Origin: Atopobium sp. UBA1382 | Lineage (GTDB): Bacteria; Actinomycetota; Coriobacteriia; Coriobacteriales; Atopobiaceae | Reading direction: 5' to 3' | DNA length: 64,000 bases | NCBI GenBank assembly: GCA_002305805.1 | Contig: DBQY01000011.1 | Location: 17,821 to 81,820, forward strand | In this document: positions 40,395 to 48,773 of the stretch, in pieces | Position numbering within the stretch: position 1 is the first letter of the stretch | Layout: every line of letters starts with the position of its first letter | The notes under the pieces: model-generated | What the model saw: only the letters and a program-made list of their open reading frames with translations | What the model was told of the DNA's origin: nothing | The model's database searches: none | Program-made: the position numbers and the translations under genes

Positions 40395-41711
40395 TCACTT
40401 GTGGTGCGCGCGGAGGTCGTCGCTCGTGCGCGGCTTGGTGCGCGTCTCGAGCAGGCCCAGGTAGATCAGGGCGCGGATGGAGAGGTGGAACAAGAACAGG
40501 TCCTCGCCGGACGTGAGGTCGTTCTCGCAGATCTCCTTAATGCGGCCCAGGCGGTAGAGCAGCGTGTTCTTGTGCAGGCACAGCAGAAGCGCGGTGCGCG
40601 CGGTGCTGCAGCCGTTTTGCATGTAGGCGTAAAGCGTCTCCACCAGCTCGCTGCCGTGGCGCTGGTCGTGGTCGTAGAGCGCCCAGATCGAGGGATGGAC
40701 GTAGTTGAACAGGTTCACCCGGTCGTTGGCTAAGTCGAGCAGCTCCATGTAGGTGTAGTCGCAGTAGTTGTAGACGTGGGTGTCGTCGAGCACCTTGGTG
40801 TAGGAGGAGCCAAAGTGGATCGCGGAGCGCGCCTGGGCGAGGTGACGGCGCACGTCGCAGATGTCGTCGAAGGCGTTGCTCACGCCCACGAGCACATCGT
40901 TGTCCTTGGCGACGCGCGCGAGCAGGCGCCGGTCGTAGGCGGAGAGCATCGGCCCCTCCGCACGGCTCGCCACGATCACGAGGTCGCCGCCGTAGGAGGT
41001 CGTGAGGCTCTTGACCAGCATCGGCTGGAGCTGACCGCGCAGGCTCTCCTCGTCCCGAGCGCCGAGGGCGCCGCCGGACGCGTCGCGGACCACCACGACG
41101 AAGAGCGTGGGCAGCGGCTCGAGGCCCAGAAGCGCCAGGCGGCGCGCGGTGGCCTGGGGCGTGGGCTGCTCGTCCTCGAGCAGGCGGCGCAGGAAGTAGG
41201 ACTCCATCTGGGCGCTGCCCACGGTGAAGACCTCCCCCTTCTGCAGCTCCTGCCCGACGACGTTGCACAAAAGCGAGAAGTCCTCGACGTCACCCTCGGC
41301 GAAGGGCCTCTCGTGGGCCATCATCATGACGCGCGCCAGGCAGATGCCGTGCACCATGACGTTTTGCGTCATCGTGGTGAGGGCGAGGTTGGCGTTGTCG
41401 CGCACCACGGGCCCGCAGGCGCGGGCGAGCCGCTCGTTGATGCCGTCGTCCTCGATGAAGGCCACGCCGTCCTCGAGGATGTCGCCGAAGGCCATCTCCT
41501 CGCGCATCACGCGCGCGTAGGCGGAGTCGTCATCGGCCGCCGGGGACACGCCGCCGCTCGCGACGTAGTGGTAGCTCGGGTCCACGACCACGATGGGGTT
41601 GCCGAGGGCGTCGGCCGCCTCGTCGACGAGGTGACTGATGCCCCGGTCGGAGAGGAGCGCCGCGAGGATGCGGTCTCTTCTCGCCTGCGTGGAAGGGTCG
41701 CCCTGCTCCAT
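40395..41711 (-). CDS. CdaR/PucR-type helix-turn-helix regulator
   Basis: A 438-residue regulator with a GAF-like or CdaR sugar-diacid-type N-terminal part (DALGNPIVVVDPSYHYVA), a GGDEF-like middle, and a C-terminal PucR helix-turn-helix (NGCSTARTALLLCLHKNTLL, where the recognition helix follows). AAAGGAGC lies upstream of the ATG. It diverges from the TetR gene across 76 bases, and both lie directly upstream of the thiolase operon. It lacks the N-terminal PucR domain found in the regulator at 30909. Confidence 0.85.
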   Translation of the reverse strand: MEQGDPSTQARRDRILAALLSDRGISHLVDEAADALGNPIVVVDPSYHYVASGGVSPAADDDSAYARVMREEMAFGDILEDGVAFIEDDGINERLARACGPVVRDNANLALTTMTQNVMVHGICLARVMMMAHERPFAEGDVEDFSLLCNVVGQELQKGEVFTVGSAQMESYFLRRLLEDEQPTPQATARRLALLGLEPLPTLFVVVVRDASGGALGARDEESLRGQLQPMLVKSLTTSYGGDLVIVASRAEGPMLSAYDRRLLARVAKDNDVLVGVSNAFDDICDVRRHLAQARSAIHFGSSYTKVLDDTHVYNYCDYTYMELLDLANDRVNLFNYVHPSIWALYDHDQRHGSELVETLYAYMQNGCSTARTALLLCLHKNTLLYRLGRIKEICENDLTSGEDLFLFHLSIRALIYLGLLETRTKPRTSDDLRAHHK

Positions 41712-41787
41712 TCACGGCTCCTTTCGGCGGTGCGCTGCTGACGGATTTCTGCGACACATGATAATGGAAATGAAAGGGAGGGCGACC

Positions 41788-42474
41788 ATGACGGTCTGGG
41801 GAGGCAGCGACAGGATGGACCCCGTCGACGCGCGCATCGAGGACGCGGTCTTTACGCTCATGGAGACGACCGACATCCCCGACATCCGCGTGTCGGACGT
41901 CGTGCGCCTCGCCGGCATCTCCCGCTCGACCTTCTACCGGCGCTTTGGCTCGGTCGACGACGTGGTCAAGGCCTTCGAGACCGACGTGCTGGCCAACATG
42001 CACTCCATCAACAGCTACGCCCTCAAGGCCCGCTTCGGCCAGTCCGAGCTCGACCCCACGCCCACGATGATCCGGCGCATGGAGGTCCTCGCTGAGCGGC
42101 GCGACAAGATCGTGGCGCTCAACGGCCCGCACGGCGACCCGCAGTTCGTGCACAAGGCCACGATCCTCATGCACGACCACTTCCGCGAGCGCCTCTCCGA
42201 CGTGGAGGGCTCCGACACCTACCGCGATTTCTACCTCGCCTTCGTTCTCGCCGGCCACCACAACGTGATCCAGTACTGGCTCGAGGAGCGCCCGGAGGTC
42301 TCCCCGGAGGTCGTCGCCGGCGTGCTCAACCGCCTCTTCTACGCGCCGTTTTTCCTCGACGAGACCAACGCGCGTCACGTGCCCGCGTCGCCGTTCCGCG
42401 GAAGGGGCGCGCGGGGCGAGAAGGACGGGCGGGACGTGCGGGACGAGAAGGGCGAGCGGCGCCGCCAGCGGTAG
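41788..42474 (+). CDS. TetR family transcriptional regulator
   Basis: A 228-residue TetR-type regulator. The helix-turn-helix is at residues 15-60 (IRVSDVVRLAGISRSTFYRR FGS region, with the typical FYRRFGS). The remainder is the ligand domain, and the last 25 residues are very basic and charged (GARGEKDGRDVRDEKG), not part of the fold. ATG 41788 is chosen because AAGGGAGG is nine bases upstream. It sits between the divergent CdaR-type gene and the thiolase operon 190 bases downstream, and is a good candidate to control that operon, perhaps by sensing an acyl thioester. Confidence 0.88.
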   Translation: MTVWGGSDRMDPVDARIEDAVFTLMETTDIPDIRVSDVVRLAGISRSTFYRRFGSVDDVVKAFETDVLANMHSINSYALKARFGQSELDPTPTMIRRMEVLAERRDKIVALNGPHGDPQFVHKATILMHDHFRERLSDVEGSDTYRDFYLAFVLAGHHNVIQYWLEERPEVSPEVVAGVLNRLFYAPFFLDETNARHVPASPFRGRGARGEKDGRDVRDEKGERRRQR

Positions 42475-42665
42475 GTTCCGACCGCCGAGCGGCAGACCCG
42501 CTCCCTCTCGAACAATACCTTTCACCAGCGAAAAGAAACACCGTACGCAAAGTTGTCCCACAGGGCGGAACGCCCTGAGCCCAGAGGTTCTTCTCGGCAT
42601 TTGGCATGCGGCATAGCATGCGAGACATGGAAGGTACGCAATGCTTCGGAAAAGGATGTGATGCT

Positions 42666-43952
42666 ATGGTCAAGCTTGGCAGGAACATGCGCAGCGTCTC
42701 GATCGTGGGCGTGGGCTGCACCCCGTTCAAGGACTTCGAGGACCACCCCGAGACCCAGGGGATCGGCGAGGGCGAGGCGTTTGGCTACGCCGCGCTCGAG
42801 GCGATCGCCGACGCGGGCCTCGAGCCGCGCGACGTCGACTTCTTCTATCACGGCGCCGCCAACCCCTATCTGATCAACGACTGCATCACCCCCAACATGC
42901 AGGTGGCCGACTGGTTTGGCATGCGCTCCAAGGGCTCGGTGCACCACTCCGAGGCCTGCTGCACCGGCTACGTGGCGCTCGAGCAGGCCGTGATGGCCGT
43001 CGCCTCCGGAACCTACGACGTGGTGCTCTCCGGCGCGGTGGACCTCGCCTCGACGCTGCCCGTCGAGCACATGCCCTCCCACGTGCGCCAGGACTTCCCG
43101 CTCGAGGTCATGATCCCCTCGCTCGACAAGATCTACGACCGCGCTTACGGCCGTCCGCTCGACGGCGCCTTCGGCGTCTCCTTCGACAACTGGATCAACG
43201 AGTACTCGATGATCTACGACCTCGACGCCGACAAGATCGACGACGCGCTCAACGGCCTCACCAAGAGCCTGCGCCGTGGCGCGGTGGCCAACCCGCTGGC
43301 CTACTACGAGACCACCGTCGAACAGGACGCCGCCGAGATGGGCTTCGAGACGGCCGACGAGTACCTCAAGAGCATGTACAACCCCAAGGTCACCCAGTAC
43401 CTGCGCGTGACCGGCTTCGAGAAGAAGTGCGACGGCGCCGCCGCCATCGTAGTCATGCCCACGGAGAAGGCCAAGGCCATGGGCGTGCCGCACGCCCCGA
43501 TCGAGGTCCTGGGCACCGGGGCGGCCGCCGTGGAGGCGGGCCTCGTGCACAACGAGCACTGGGCGACCGAGATCGCGGCCAAGCAGGTCTACGAGCTCAC
43601 CGGCGTCTCTCCGGACGAGGTCGACCTGTTCATGTGCAACGACTTCTTCCTCGCGTCCGAGATCTGCTCCGCCGAGGAGTGCGGCTACATCCCGCGCGGA
43701 GAGGCCTGGAAGTACGCCATCGAGGGACGCACCGCCTTTGACGGCGACAAGCCCATCAACCCGCACGGAGGCCGCTGCAACTTCGGCCACGCGCACGGCG
43801 CCTCCGGCATCGCCGACATCTACGAGGCCGTCAAGCAGATGCGCGGCGAGGCCGGCGCGACGCAGATGGCCAAGGTGCCCCGCACCACGTTCCTGCGCGG
43901 CTTCGGCGGCTCCCAGAACGTCCGCTGCCAGATTCTGCGCACCGTCGAGTAG
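42666..43952 (+). CDS. Thiolase family protein (module B)
   Basis: A 428-residue thiolase-fold enzyme of the SCP-x/acetoacetyl thiolase-like group that pairs with DUF35 proteins. SIVGVGCTPF opens the fold; HHSEACCTGYVALEQAV holds the nucleophilic cysteine (Cys98, or Cys99); NPHGGRCNFGHAHGASG carries the two catalytic histidine regions (NxHGG and GHxxGASG). Such enzymes make or break C-C bonds of beta-ketoacyl thioesters. The partner DUF35 gene follows after 31 bases, as in archaeal thiolase/DUF35 complexes and in bacterial PhlC/PhlB. ATG 42666 has AAGGA nine bases upstream; earlier ATGs add 20 residues without homology. Confidence 0.88.
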   Translation: MVKLGRNMRSVSIVGVGCTPFKDFEDHPETQGIGEGEAFGYAALEAIADAGLEPRDVDFFYHGAANPYLINDCITPNMQVADWFGMRSKGSVHHSEACCTGYVALEQAVMAVASGTYDVVLSGAVDLASTLPVEHMPSHVRQDFPLEVMIPSLDKIYDRAYGRPLDGAFGVSFDNWINEYSMIYDLDADKIDDALNGLTKSLRRGAVANPLAYYETTVEQDAAEMGFETADEYLKSMYNPKVTQYLRVTGFEKKCDGAAAIVVMPTEKAKAMGVPHAPIEVLGTGAAAVEAGLVHNEHWATEIAAKQVYELTGVSPDEVDLFMCNDFFLASEICSAEECGYIPRGEAWKYAIEGRTAFDGDKPINPHGGRCNFGHAHGASGIADIYEAVKQMRGEAGATQMAKVPRTTFLRGFGGSQNVRCQILRTVE

Positions 43953-43983
43953 AAGAGCCGAGAGGACAAAGGAGGCATACCCC

Positions 43984-44403
43984 ATGCAGCTTGATCAGAT
44001 GGAGCCCGTCGTCAAGAAGTTCTACCAGGGCCTCGAGGAGGGCAAGCTCTACGGCCGTCGCTGCCTCGAGTGCGGCGCGATCGAGTTCCCGCCCCACCTG
44101 GCCTGCAACGCCTGCGGCTATCACGCGACCGAGTGGTGCGAGGTCTCCGGCCACGGCCGCCTCATCGACTTCACGCTTCCCGGGTCGCAAAACGACAAGC
44201 CCTACCTGCGCGAGGTCGGCAAGTACGCCTACGGCGCCGTCGAGCTCGACGAGGGCCCGGCCTACACCTACGTGATCTTCGGCATCACCAAGAAGAAGGC
44301 CGCCGACATCCGCGCCCGCCTCATCGCCGGCGAGAAGGTCGGCGTCCACCCCAAGATCATCGACCGCCCCGGTTACAAGGAGCTCTGCTTCGAGCTCGAC
44401 TAA
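43984..44403 (+). CDS. DUF35 zinc-ribbon OB-fold protein (module B)
   Basis: A 139-residue Zn-ribbon/OB-fold (DUF35) protein. The rubredoxin-like knuckle is complete: Cys27-x2-Cys30 and Cys41-x2-Cys44 (CLECG, CNACG). The OB part follows (SGHGRLIDFTLPGSQNDKPY and later VGVHPKIIDRP). Members bind next to a thiolase and form the channel between active sites, as in archaeal acetoacetyl-CoA thiolase/HMG-CoA synthase complexes and in PhlB of the phloroglucinol acetyltransferase. No HMG-CoA-synthase-like partner (PhlA type) is seen here. AAAGGAGG precedes the ATG. It is 50 bases from the ACP gene. Confidence 0.9.
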   Translation: MQLDQMEPVVKKFYQGLEEGKLYGRRCLECGAIEFPPHLACNACGYHATEWCEVSGHGRLIDFTLPGSQNDKPYLREVGKYAYGAVELDEGPAYTYVIFGITKKKAADIRARLIAGEKVGVHPKIIDRPGYKELCFELD

Positions 44404-44453
44404 CGACGAAAGGGACCGTCCCCTCTCATCACCACCGACAGAAAGGAAACATC

Positions 44454-44687
44454 ATGAGCCAGGAAGTCCTCGAGCAGGTCTGCGAGTTCGCCAAGTCCGC
44501 CTACAAGTACGACGGCGAGGTCACCGCCGAGACCACCTTCGCCGAGCTCGGCAAGGGCTCGATGAAGATGATTGCTCTCACCTCCATGATCGAGAACGAG
44601 CTCGACGCCGAGGTGCCCATCCGCGAGGTCATGACCATGAAGACCATCGGCGAGCTCGTGGAGCGCGTCGAGGAAGAGATGGAGTAA
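44454..44687 (+). CDS. Acyl carrier protein (module B)
   Basis: A 77-residue acyl carrier protein. The pantetheine serine should be Ser36 in LGKGSMKMIALTSMIENEL, where DSL is replaced by GSM. The first helix (LEQVCEFAKSAY) and last helix (TIGELVERVEEEM) fit the four-helix ACP fold. GAAAGGAAAC precedes the ATG. Three bases separate its stop codon from the GTG of the phosphate acyltransferase, so the two are translationally tied, which supports direct use of this ACP by that enzyme. It is a divergent paralogue of the module A ACP. Confidence 0.88.
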   Translation: MSQEVLEQVCEFAKSAYKYDGEVTAETTFAELGKGSMKMIALTSMIENELDAEVPIREVMTMKTIGELVERVEEEME

Positions 44688-44690
44688 GCC

Positions 44691-45695
44691 GTGGGCCTGA
44701 TGGAGACCCTGCGCGAGCGCGCCGCCGCGCGCCCGATGCGCGTCGCCTTCCCCGAGGGCGACAACGACACCATGATGCGCGCCGTGGCCGAGCTCACCGA
44801 GGCCGGCCTCGCCAAGTGCGTGCTCGTGGGCGACGGCGCCGAGCTCGCGCGCCTCGCCGAGGAGCGCGGCGTCAGCCTCGACGGCGTCGAGGTCGTCGAC
44901 GTCACCGACGAGGCGGGCAACGCCGCCTGCGCCGAGCGCTATCTCGCGTGCCCCGACTGCAAGTACAAGGCCAAGGGCGTCGCGCGCCGCATGACGCGCC
45001 CGCTGGAGCGCGCCCTGATCATGCAGGTGCTCGGCGACGTTGACGTCATGTTCGCCGGCATCGCGAGCGCCACGGGCGACATCATCCTCGCCGCCCAGAC
45101 CATCGTGGGCCTGGCCGACGGCGTGGACACGATTAGCTCCTGCGGCATCACCGACGTGCCGGGCTGGGACGGCGGCGAGGGCGGTCTCATCGGCTTCGGC
45201 GACTCGGCCGTGTGCGTGAACCCCACGCCCGAGGAGCTCGCCTCGATCGCCATCGCCTCGAGCGAGACCGTGGCGGCGCTGACCGGCTGGGACGTGCGCT
45301 GCGCGCTGCTCAGCCACTCCACGGACGGCTCGATGGACAACGAGCTCGTGGACAAGGTGCGCGCGGCGCGCGACATCGCCAACGAGCGTCGCCCCGACCT
45401 CAAGATCGACGGCGAGTTCCAGTTCGACGCCGCGATCAACCCCAAGGTGGCCGCCAAGAAGGTGGCCCGCGAATCCGAGGTCGCCGGCCGCGCCAACCTG
45501 CTCATCTGGCCCGACATCGACGTCGGCAACATCGGCGTAAAGATCATCCAAAACCTCACCGGCGCCGACGCCTACGGCCCGATGCTGCAGGGCTTCAAGA
45601 AGATCGTGTGCGACTGCAGCCGCTCCGCCCCCGTCTCCGAGATCGTGGGCAACGTCGTGATGAGCTGCGTGCGCGCCCAGGCGCTGGAGGGCTAG
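44691..45695 (+). CDS. Phosphate acyltransferase (Pta/Ptb family, module B)
   Basis: A 334-residue phosphate acetyl/butyryltransferase family enzyme. The order of motifs matches module A: MRVAFPEGDND, GDIILAAQTIVGL, DGEFQFDAAINPKVAAKKV and NLLIWPDIDVGNIGVKIIQN. The S-x2-S-x2 loop that reads STCGSGAG in module A reads STDGSMDN here, so the acyl/CoA side differs and the two may serve different acyl groups. GTG 44691 is the only start that keeps the family N-terminus, with GGAG upstream inside the ACP gene. The acyl kinase ATG begins one base after its stop codon. Confidence 0.9.
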   Translation: MGLMETLRERAAARPMRVAFPEGDNDTMMRAVAELTEAGLAKCVLVGDGAELARLAEERGVSLDGVEVVDVTDEAGNAACAERYLACPDCKYKAKGVARRMTRPLERALIMQVLGDVDVMFAGIASATGDIILAAQTIVGLADGVDTISSCGITDVPGWDGGEGGLIGFGDSAVCVNPTPEELASIAIASSETVAALTGWDVRCALLSHSTDGSMDNELVDKVRAARDIANERRPDLKIDGEFQFDAAINPKVAAKKVARESEVAGRANLLIWPDIDVGNIGVKIIQNLTGADAYGPMLQGFKKIVCDCSRSAPVSEIVGNVVMSCVRAQALEG

Positions 45696-45696
45696 C

Positions 45697-46806
45697 ATGG
45701 CCGAGAAGAACTATCGCGTGCTCGTGATCAACCCCGGCTCCACCTCCACCAAGGTGGGCCTGTTCGACGGGGAGACGGAGGTCTTCTCCGAGAACGTCGC
45801 GCACTCCGCCGAGAGGCTCGCGCAGTTCGGCGGCATCTCCGAGCAGATGCCCTACCGCCGCGACACCATCCTCGAGATGCTCGACGCCCATGGCGTCGAC
45901 CTAGCGAGCGTCGACGCCTTCGTCGGGCGCGGCGGCGGGCTTCTGCCCACGCCGGGCGGCACTTACGCGGTGAACGAGGTCATGCTGCGCCACTCCCACG
46001 ACGGCGCCAACGGCATCCAGCACCCCGCGCAGCTCGGCCCGCAGCTCGCGAGCGAGTTTGCCCAGGCGGCCGGCGGCAAGCCCGCCTTCGTGGTCAACCC
46101 GCCCGACACCGACGAGCTCTGCGACCTCGCGCGCATGACCGGCGTGAGGGGCGTGTACCGTCGCGTGCACCTGCACGCACTCAACCTCAAGGAGACGGCC
46201 ATCCGCCATGCGGCGTCGCTCGGGCGGCGCTACGAGGACTGCCGCTTCGTCGTGTGCCACATCGGCGGGGGCATCTCCGTCTCGGCCCACGACCACGGCC
46301 AGATGGTCGACGGCAACGACATCGTCGGCGGCGACGGCCCGATGGCGCCCACGCGCTGCGGCGCGGTGCCCGTGGTGGAGCTGCTGCGCTACCTGGAGAG
46401 CCACACCACCGGCGACGCGCGCGCCCTGTGCATGAAGACCGGCGGCTTCGTCGACCTTCTCGGCACCTCGGACGCGCTCGAAGTGAGCACGCGCGCGGCG
46501 GCGGGGGATGCCGCCTGCAAGCGCGCGTGGGACGCGATGATCTACCAGATCTGCAAGACCATTGGCGAGATGGCCTGCGTTCTGGAGGGCAAGGTCGACG
46601 GCATCCTGCTCGGTGGCGGCATGGTCCATAACGACGGCCTGGTCGCCGACATCCGCAGGCGCTGCGAGTGGATCGCCCCGGTCACGGCCTATCCGGGTGA
46701 GTTCGAGCTCGAGGCCATGGCGGCCGGTGCCCGGCGCGTGCTCTGCGGCCAGGAGGAGCCGCGCACCTACACGGGCGTGCCCGTCTTCACCGGCTTCGAC
46801 GACTAG
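45697..46806 (+). CDS. buk: Butyrate kinase family acyl kinase (module B)
   Basis: A 369-residue acyl kinase of the butyrate kinase group. VLVINPGSTSTKVGLFDG is the phosphate-binding start, FVVCHIGGGISVSAHDHGQM the middle signature and GILLGGGMVHNDGLVADI the adenosine site. It has the RRVHLHALNLKETAIRHA helix that corresponds to RKSHVHCLNQKE in module A. It follows its phosphate acyltransferase directly, so acyl phosphate made there is turned into acid and ATP. It ends the five-gene module B operon; a strong terminator comes next. Confidence 0.92.
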   Translation: MAEKNYRVLVINPGSTSTKVGLFDGETEVFSENVAHSAERLAQFGGISEQMPYRRDTILEMLDAHGVDLASVDAFVGRGGGLLPTPGGTYAVNEVMLRHSHDGANGIQHPAQLGPQLASEFAQAAGGKPAFVVNPPDTDELCDLARMTGVRGVYRRVHLHALNLKETAIRHAASLGRRYEDCRFVVCHIGGGISVSAHDHGQMVDGNDIVGGDGPMAPTRCGAVPVVELLRYLESHTTGDARALCMKTGGFVDLLGTSDALEVSTRAAAGDAACKRAWDAMIYQICKTIGEMACVLEGKVDGILLGGGMVHNDGLVADIRRRCEWIAPVTAYPGEFELEAMAAGARRVLCGQEEPRTYTGVPVFTGFDD

Positions 46807-46834
46807 TTTTCCGGGCTTTGGGCCCAACAGGCGA

Positions 46835-46873
46835 GGGGCGCGGACGAGGTTTTTCTCGCCCGCGCCCCTTTTG
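46835..46873 (+). terminator. Terminator of module B operon
   Basis: GGGGCGCGGACGAG pairs with CTCGCCCGCGCCCC (one mismatch) around GTTTTT, followed by TTTTG. Confidence 0.88.
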
Positions 46874-46894
46874 CCCTCATGTTGGGAGAGATGA

Positions 46895-47293
46895 TTACTC
46901 GCGCGGCTTGAGCGCGTGGAAGAGGACGACCGACGTCGCGTAGCCGATGATCACGAGCCAGACGTAGGAGTTGAGCCACGCCGCGACGAGGCCGGCGCCG
47001 CCCGTGTGCACGAAGGCTTCGGTGAGCGAGATGATCGTCACGAAGATGAGGTTTTCGATGAAGATCTGTGCGTAGACGCGCCATGAGGCGTCGCCGGCCC
47101 AGCCGGTGAGCGCGCGGGCGACGGCGCCGGTGGGCAGGACGAGCTGGCCGATGATGTTGGTGGCCAGCGCCACGCAGGTGAAGGTGTACCACGTGTGGTC
47201 GAACGGCGCCCCGTCGATGATCGTCGCGCTCGTGTTGATGACGATGGCCAGGACGAGGTCCTGGATGATGACGTTGCGGTTCCACTCGCACAT
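46895..47293 (-). CDS. Small integral membrane protein of unknown function
   Basis: A 132-residue membrane protein with four helices in two pairs (LVLAIVINTSATII; YTFTCVALATNIIGQLVLP; IFIENLIFVTIISLTEAF; VWLVIIGYATSVVLFHAL). I do not recognise a family name. Its layout resembles the 23402-23911 protein, and both lie at the outer edges of the two ACP modules. GAAGGGGC precedes ATG 47293. It follows pfkA on the same strand but is separated from it by a strong terminator. Confidence 0.72.
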   Translation of the reverse strand: MCEWNRNVIIQDLVLAIVINTSATIIDGAPFDHTWYTFTCVALATNIIGQLVLPTGAVARALTGWAGDASWRVYAQIFIENLIFVTIISLTEAFVHTGGAGLVAAWLNSYVWLVIIGYATSVVLFHALKPRE

Positions 47294-47351
47294 GACGCTG
47301 CCCCTTCTCGCTGGTTCTGTCGAGAAGAGCGTACGTCTCGTAGAGGTGCGC

Positions 47352-47386
47352 AAAAAAGGTGCGGGGTCTCAAAAGAGACCCCGCAC
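47352..47386 (-). terminator. Terminator of pfkA
   Basis: GTGCGGGGTCTC and GAGACCCCGCAC form a perfect 12-base-pair stem around four bases, followed on the minus strand by CTTTTTTG. Confidence 0.95.
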
Positions 47387-47416
47387 GCAGGCGCTCGTTT
47401 GTGCGAGAGGCACAGC

Positions 47417-48496
47417 CTACTCGTCGCCGAAGCTGATGCCGAGCGCCTTGGCCTCGCGGACGAGGTCGCCCTCGGGGTCGACGTACTTGAGCTTGCCGGC
47501 GACCTCCTCGAGCGGCACGCGGACCATCTTGCCCTTGCGCTGCGCGACCATGAAGCCAAACTTGCCCTCGAGGCAGCCGAGCGCGGCCTCGACGCCGCAC
47601 TGCGTTGCGAAGATGCGGTCCTGGGCGTCGGGCTGGCCGCCGCGCTGGGTGTGGCCGGGCACGGCTATGCGGATCTCGCGGCCGGTGCGCTTGTCGATCT
47701 CTGCCGCGATGTCGTAGGCCACCGACGGCGTGGTGCGCGAGGCCACGAGCTTCTTGTACTCCTTCTTGGAGAGGGCGGCCTCCTCCTTGGAGATGGCGCC
47801 CTCGGCCACGACCACGATCGTGAAGCGCGAGCCGGCCTTGTCGCGGTCCTCGATCACGCGCACGACGTTGTCCATGTCGTAGGGGATCTCGGGGATGAGG
47901 ATGACGTCGGCGCCGCCGGCCACGCCCGCGTACAGCGGGATCCAGCCGACCTTGTGGCCCATGATCTCGATCACGAAGACGCGGCCGTGGGAGCTCGCGG
48001 TGGTGTGGATCTCGTCGATGCAGCGGGTGGCCACCTCGACGGAGCTGGTGAAGCCAAAGGTCATGTCGGTGCCCCAGGTGTCGTTGTCGATCGTCTTGGG
48101 CAGGGCGATGACGTTCAGGCCCTCCTCGGAGAGGCGGTTGGCGGTCTTGGTGGAGCCGTTGCCGCCGAGCATGAACAGGCAGTCGAGCTTGAGCTTGCGA
48201 TAGGTGTGCTTCATCGCCTCGACCTTGTTGATGCCGTCGGCCTCGGGGGTGTCGAGCAGCTTGAACGGGGTGCGGCTCGTGCCGAGAACGGTGCCGCCGC
48301 GCGTGAGCAGGCCGGAGAAGTCGCGGTTGTCCATCATGCGGTAGTGCTCGTAGATGAGGCCCTGATAGCCGTCCTCGAAGCCGTAGACCTCGACGGGCTC
48401 GTCGGACTGACGGTAGAGCGTCTTGACGATGCCGCGCATCGTCGCGTTGAGCGCCTGGCAGTCGCCGCCGCTCGTGAGAAGACCAACTCGAAGCAT
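47417..48496 (-). CDS. pfkA: 6-phosphofructokinase
   Basis: A 359-residue phosphofructokinase, the committed step of glycolysis. GLLTSGGDCQALNATMRG is the phosphoryl-donor loop, GGNGST (111-116) and LPKTIDNDTWGTD (132-144, with the catalytic Asp137) are the other signatures, and IVVVAEGA and RGGQPDAQDR follow. ATP enzymes of the E. coli type have PGTIDND with GGDGS, while pyrophosphate enzymes have PKTIDND with GGDD. This one has Lys134 but GGNGS, so its phosphate donor (ATP or pyrophosphate) is not settled by sequence. GGAAGGAAAG precedes ATG 48496. It is a single-gene unit. Confidence 0.94.
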   Translation of the reverse strand: MLRVGLLTSGGDCQALNATMRGIVKTLYRQSDEPVEVYGFEDGYQGLIYEHYRMMDNRDFSGLLTRGGTVLGTSRTPFKLLDTPEADGINKVEAMKHTYRKLKLDCLFMLGGNGSTKTANRLSEEGLNVIALPKTIDNDTWGTDMTFGFTSSVEVATRCIDEIHTTASSHGRVFVIEIMGHKVGWIPLYAGVAGGADVILIPEIPYDMDNVVRVIEDRDKAGSRFTIVVVAEGAISKEEAALSKKEYKKLVASRTTPSVAYDIAAEIDKRTGREIRIAVPGHTQRGGQPDAQDRIFATQCGVEAALGCLEGKFGFMVAQRKGKMVRVPLEEVAGKLKYVDPEGDLVREAKALGISFGDE

Positions 48497-48723
48497 GGGC
48501 TTTCCTTCCCTCGTAACGTGCCTCAGGACCACAGATAGGAAAAGTATGCGCCTGATTCGGCCGAGTGCGCGCGCTTCTCCGCGAGCGGTATCGTTCCCAG
48601 GGTTTACGTTTCCCTGACACGGGGCACGGCGGGCGTCGCCGCCCTGCTACCATGGTCGAGAAGGACGCGTGGACCCGCGCGAGGCCCGCCCGGAATCATC
48701 AGAATGGTGTTAGTATATCTGGG

Positions 48724-48755
48724 TACGTATGTATGTACGTTAGTAATCATACGTA
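48724..48755 (+). promoter_or_regulatory. Operator of the dinJ-yafQ toxin-antitoxin operon
   Basis: TACGTATG and CATACGTA are perfect inverted copies 16 bases apart in an AT-rich block 19 bases before the antitoxin ATG. Antitoxins of this family bind such dyads to repress their own operon. The AT content is far above that of the surroundings. Confidence 0.6.
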
Positions 48756-48773
48756 GCACATTTGGAGGATGAT

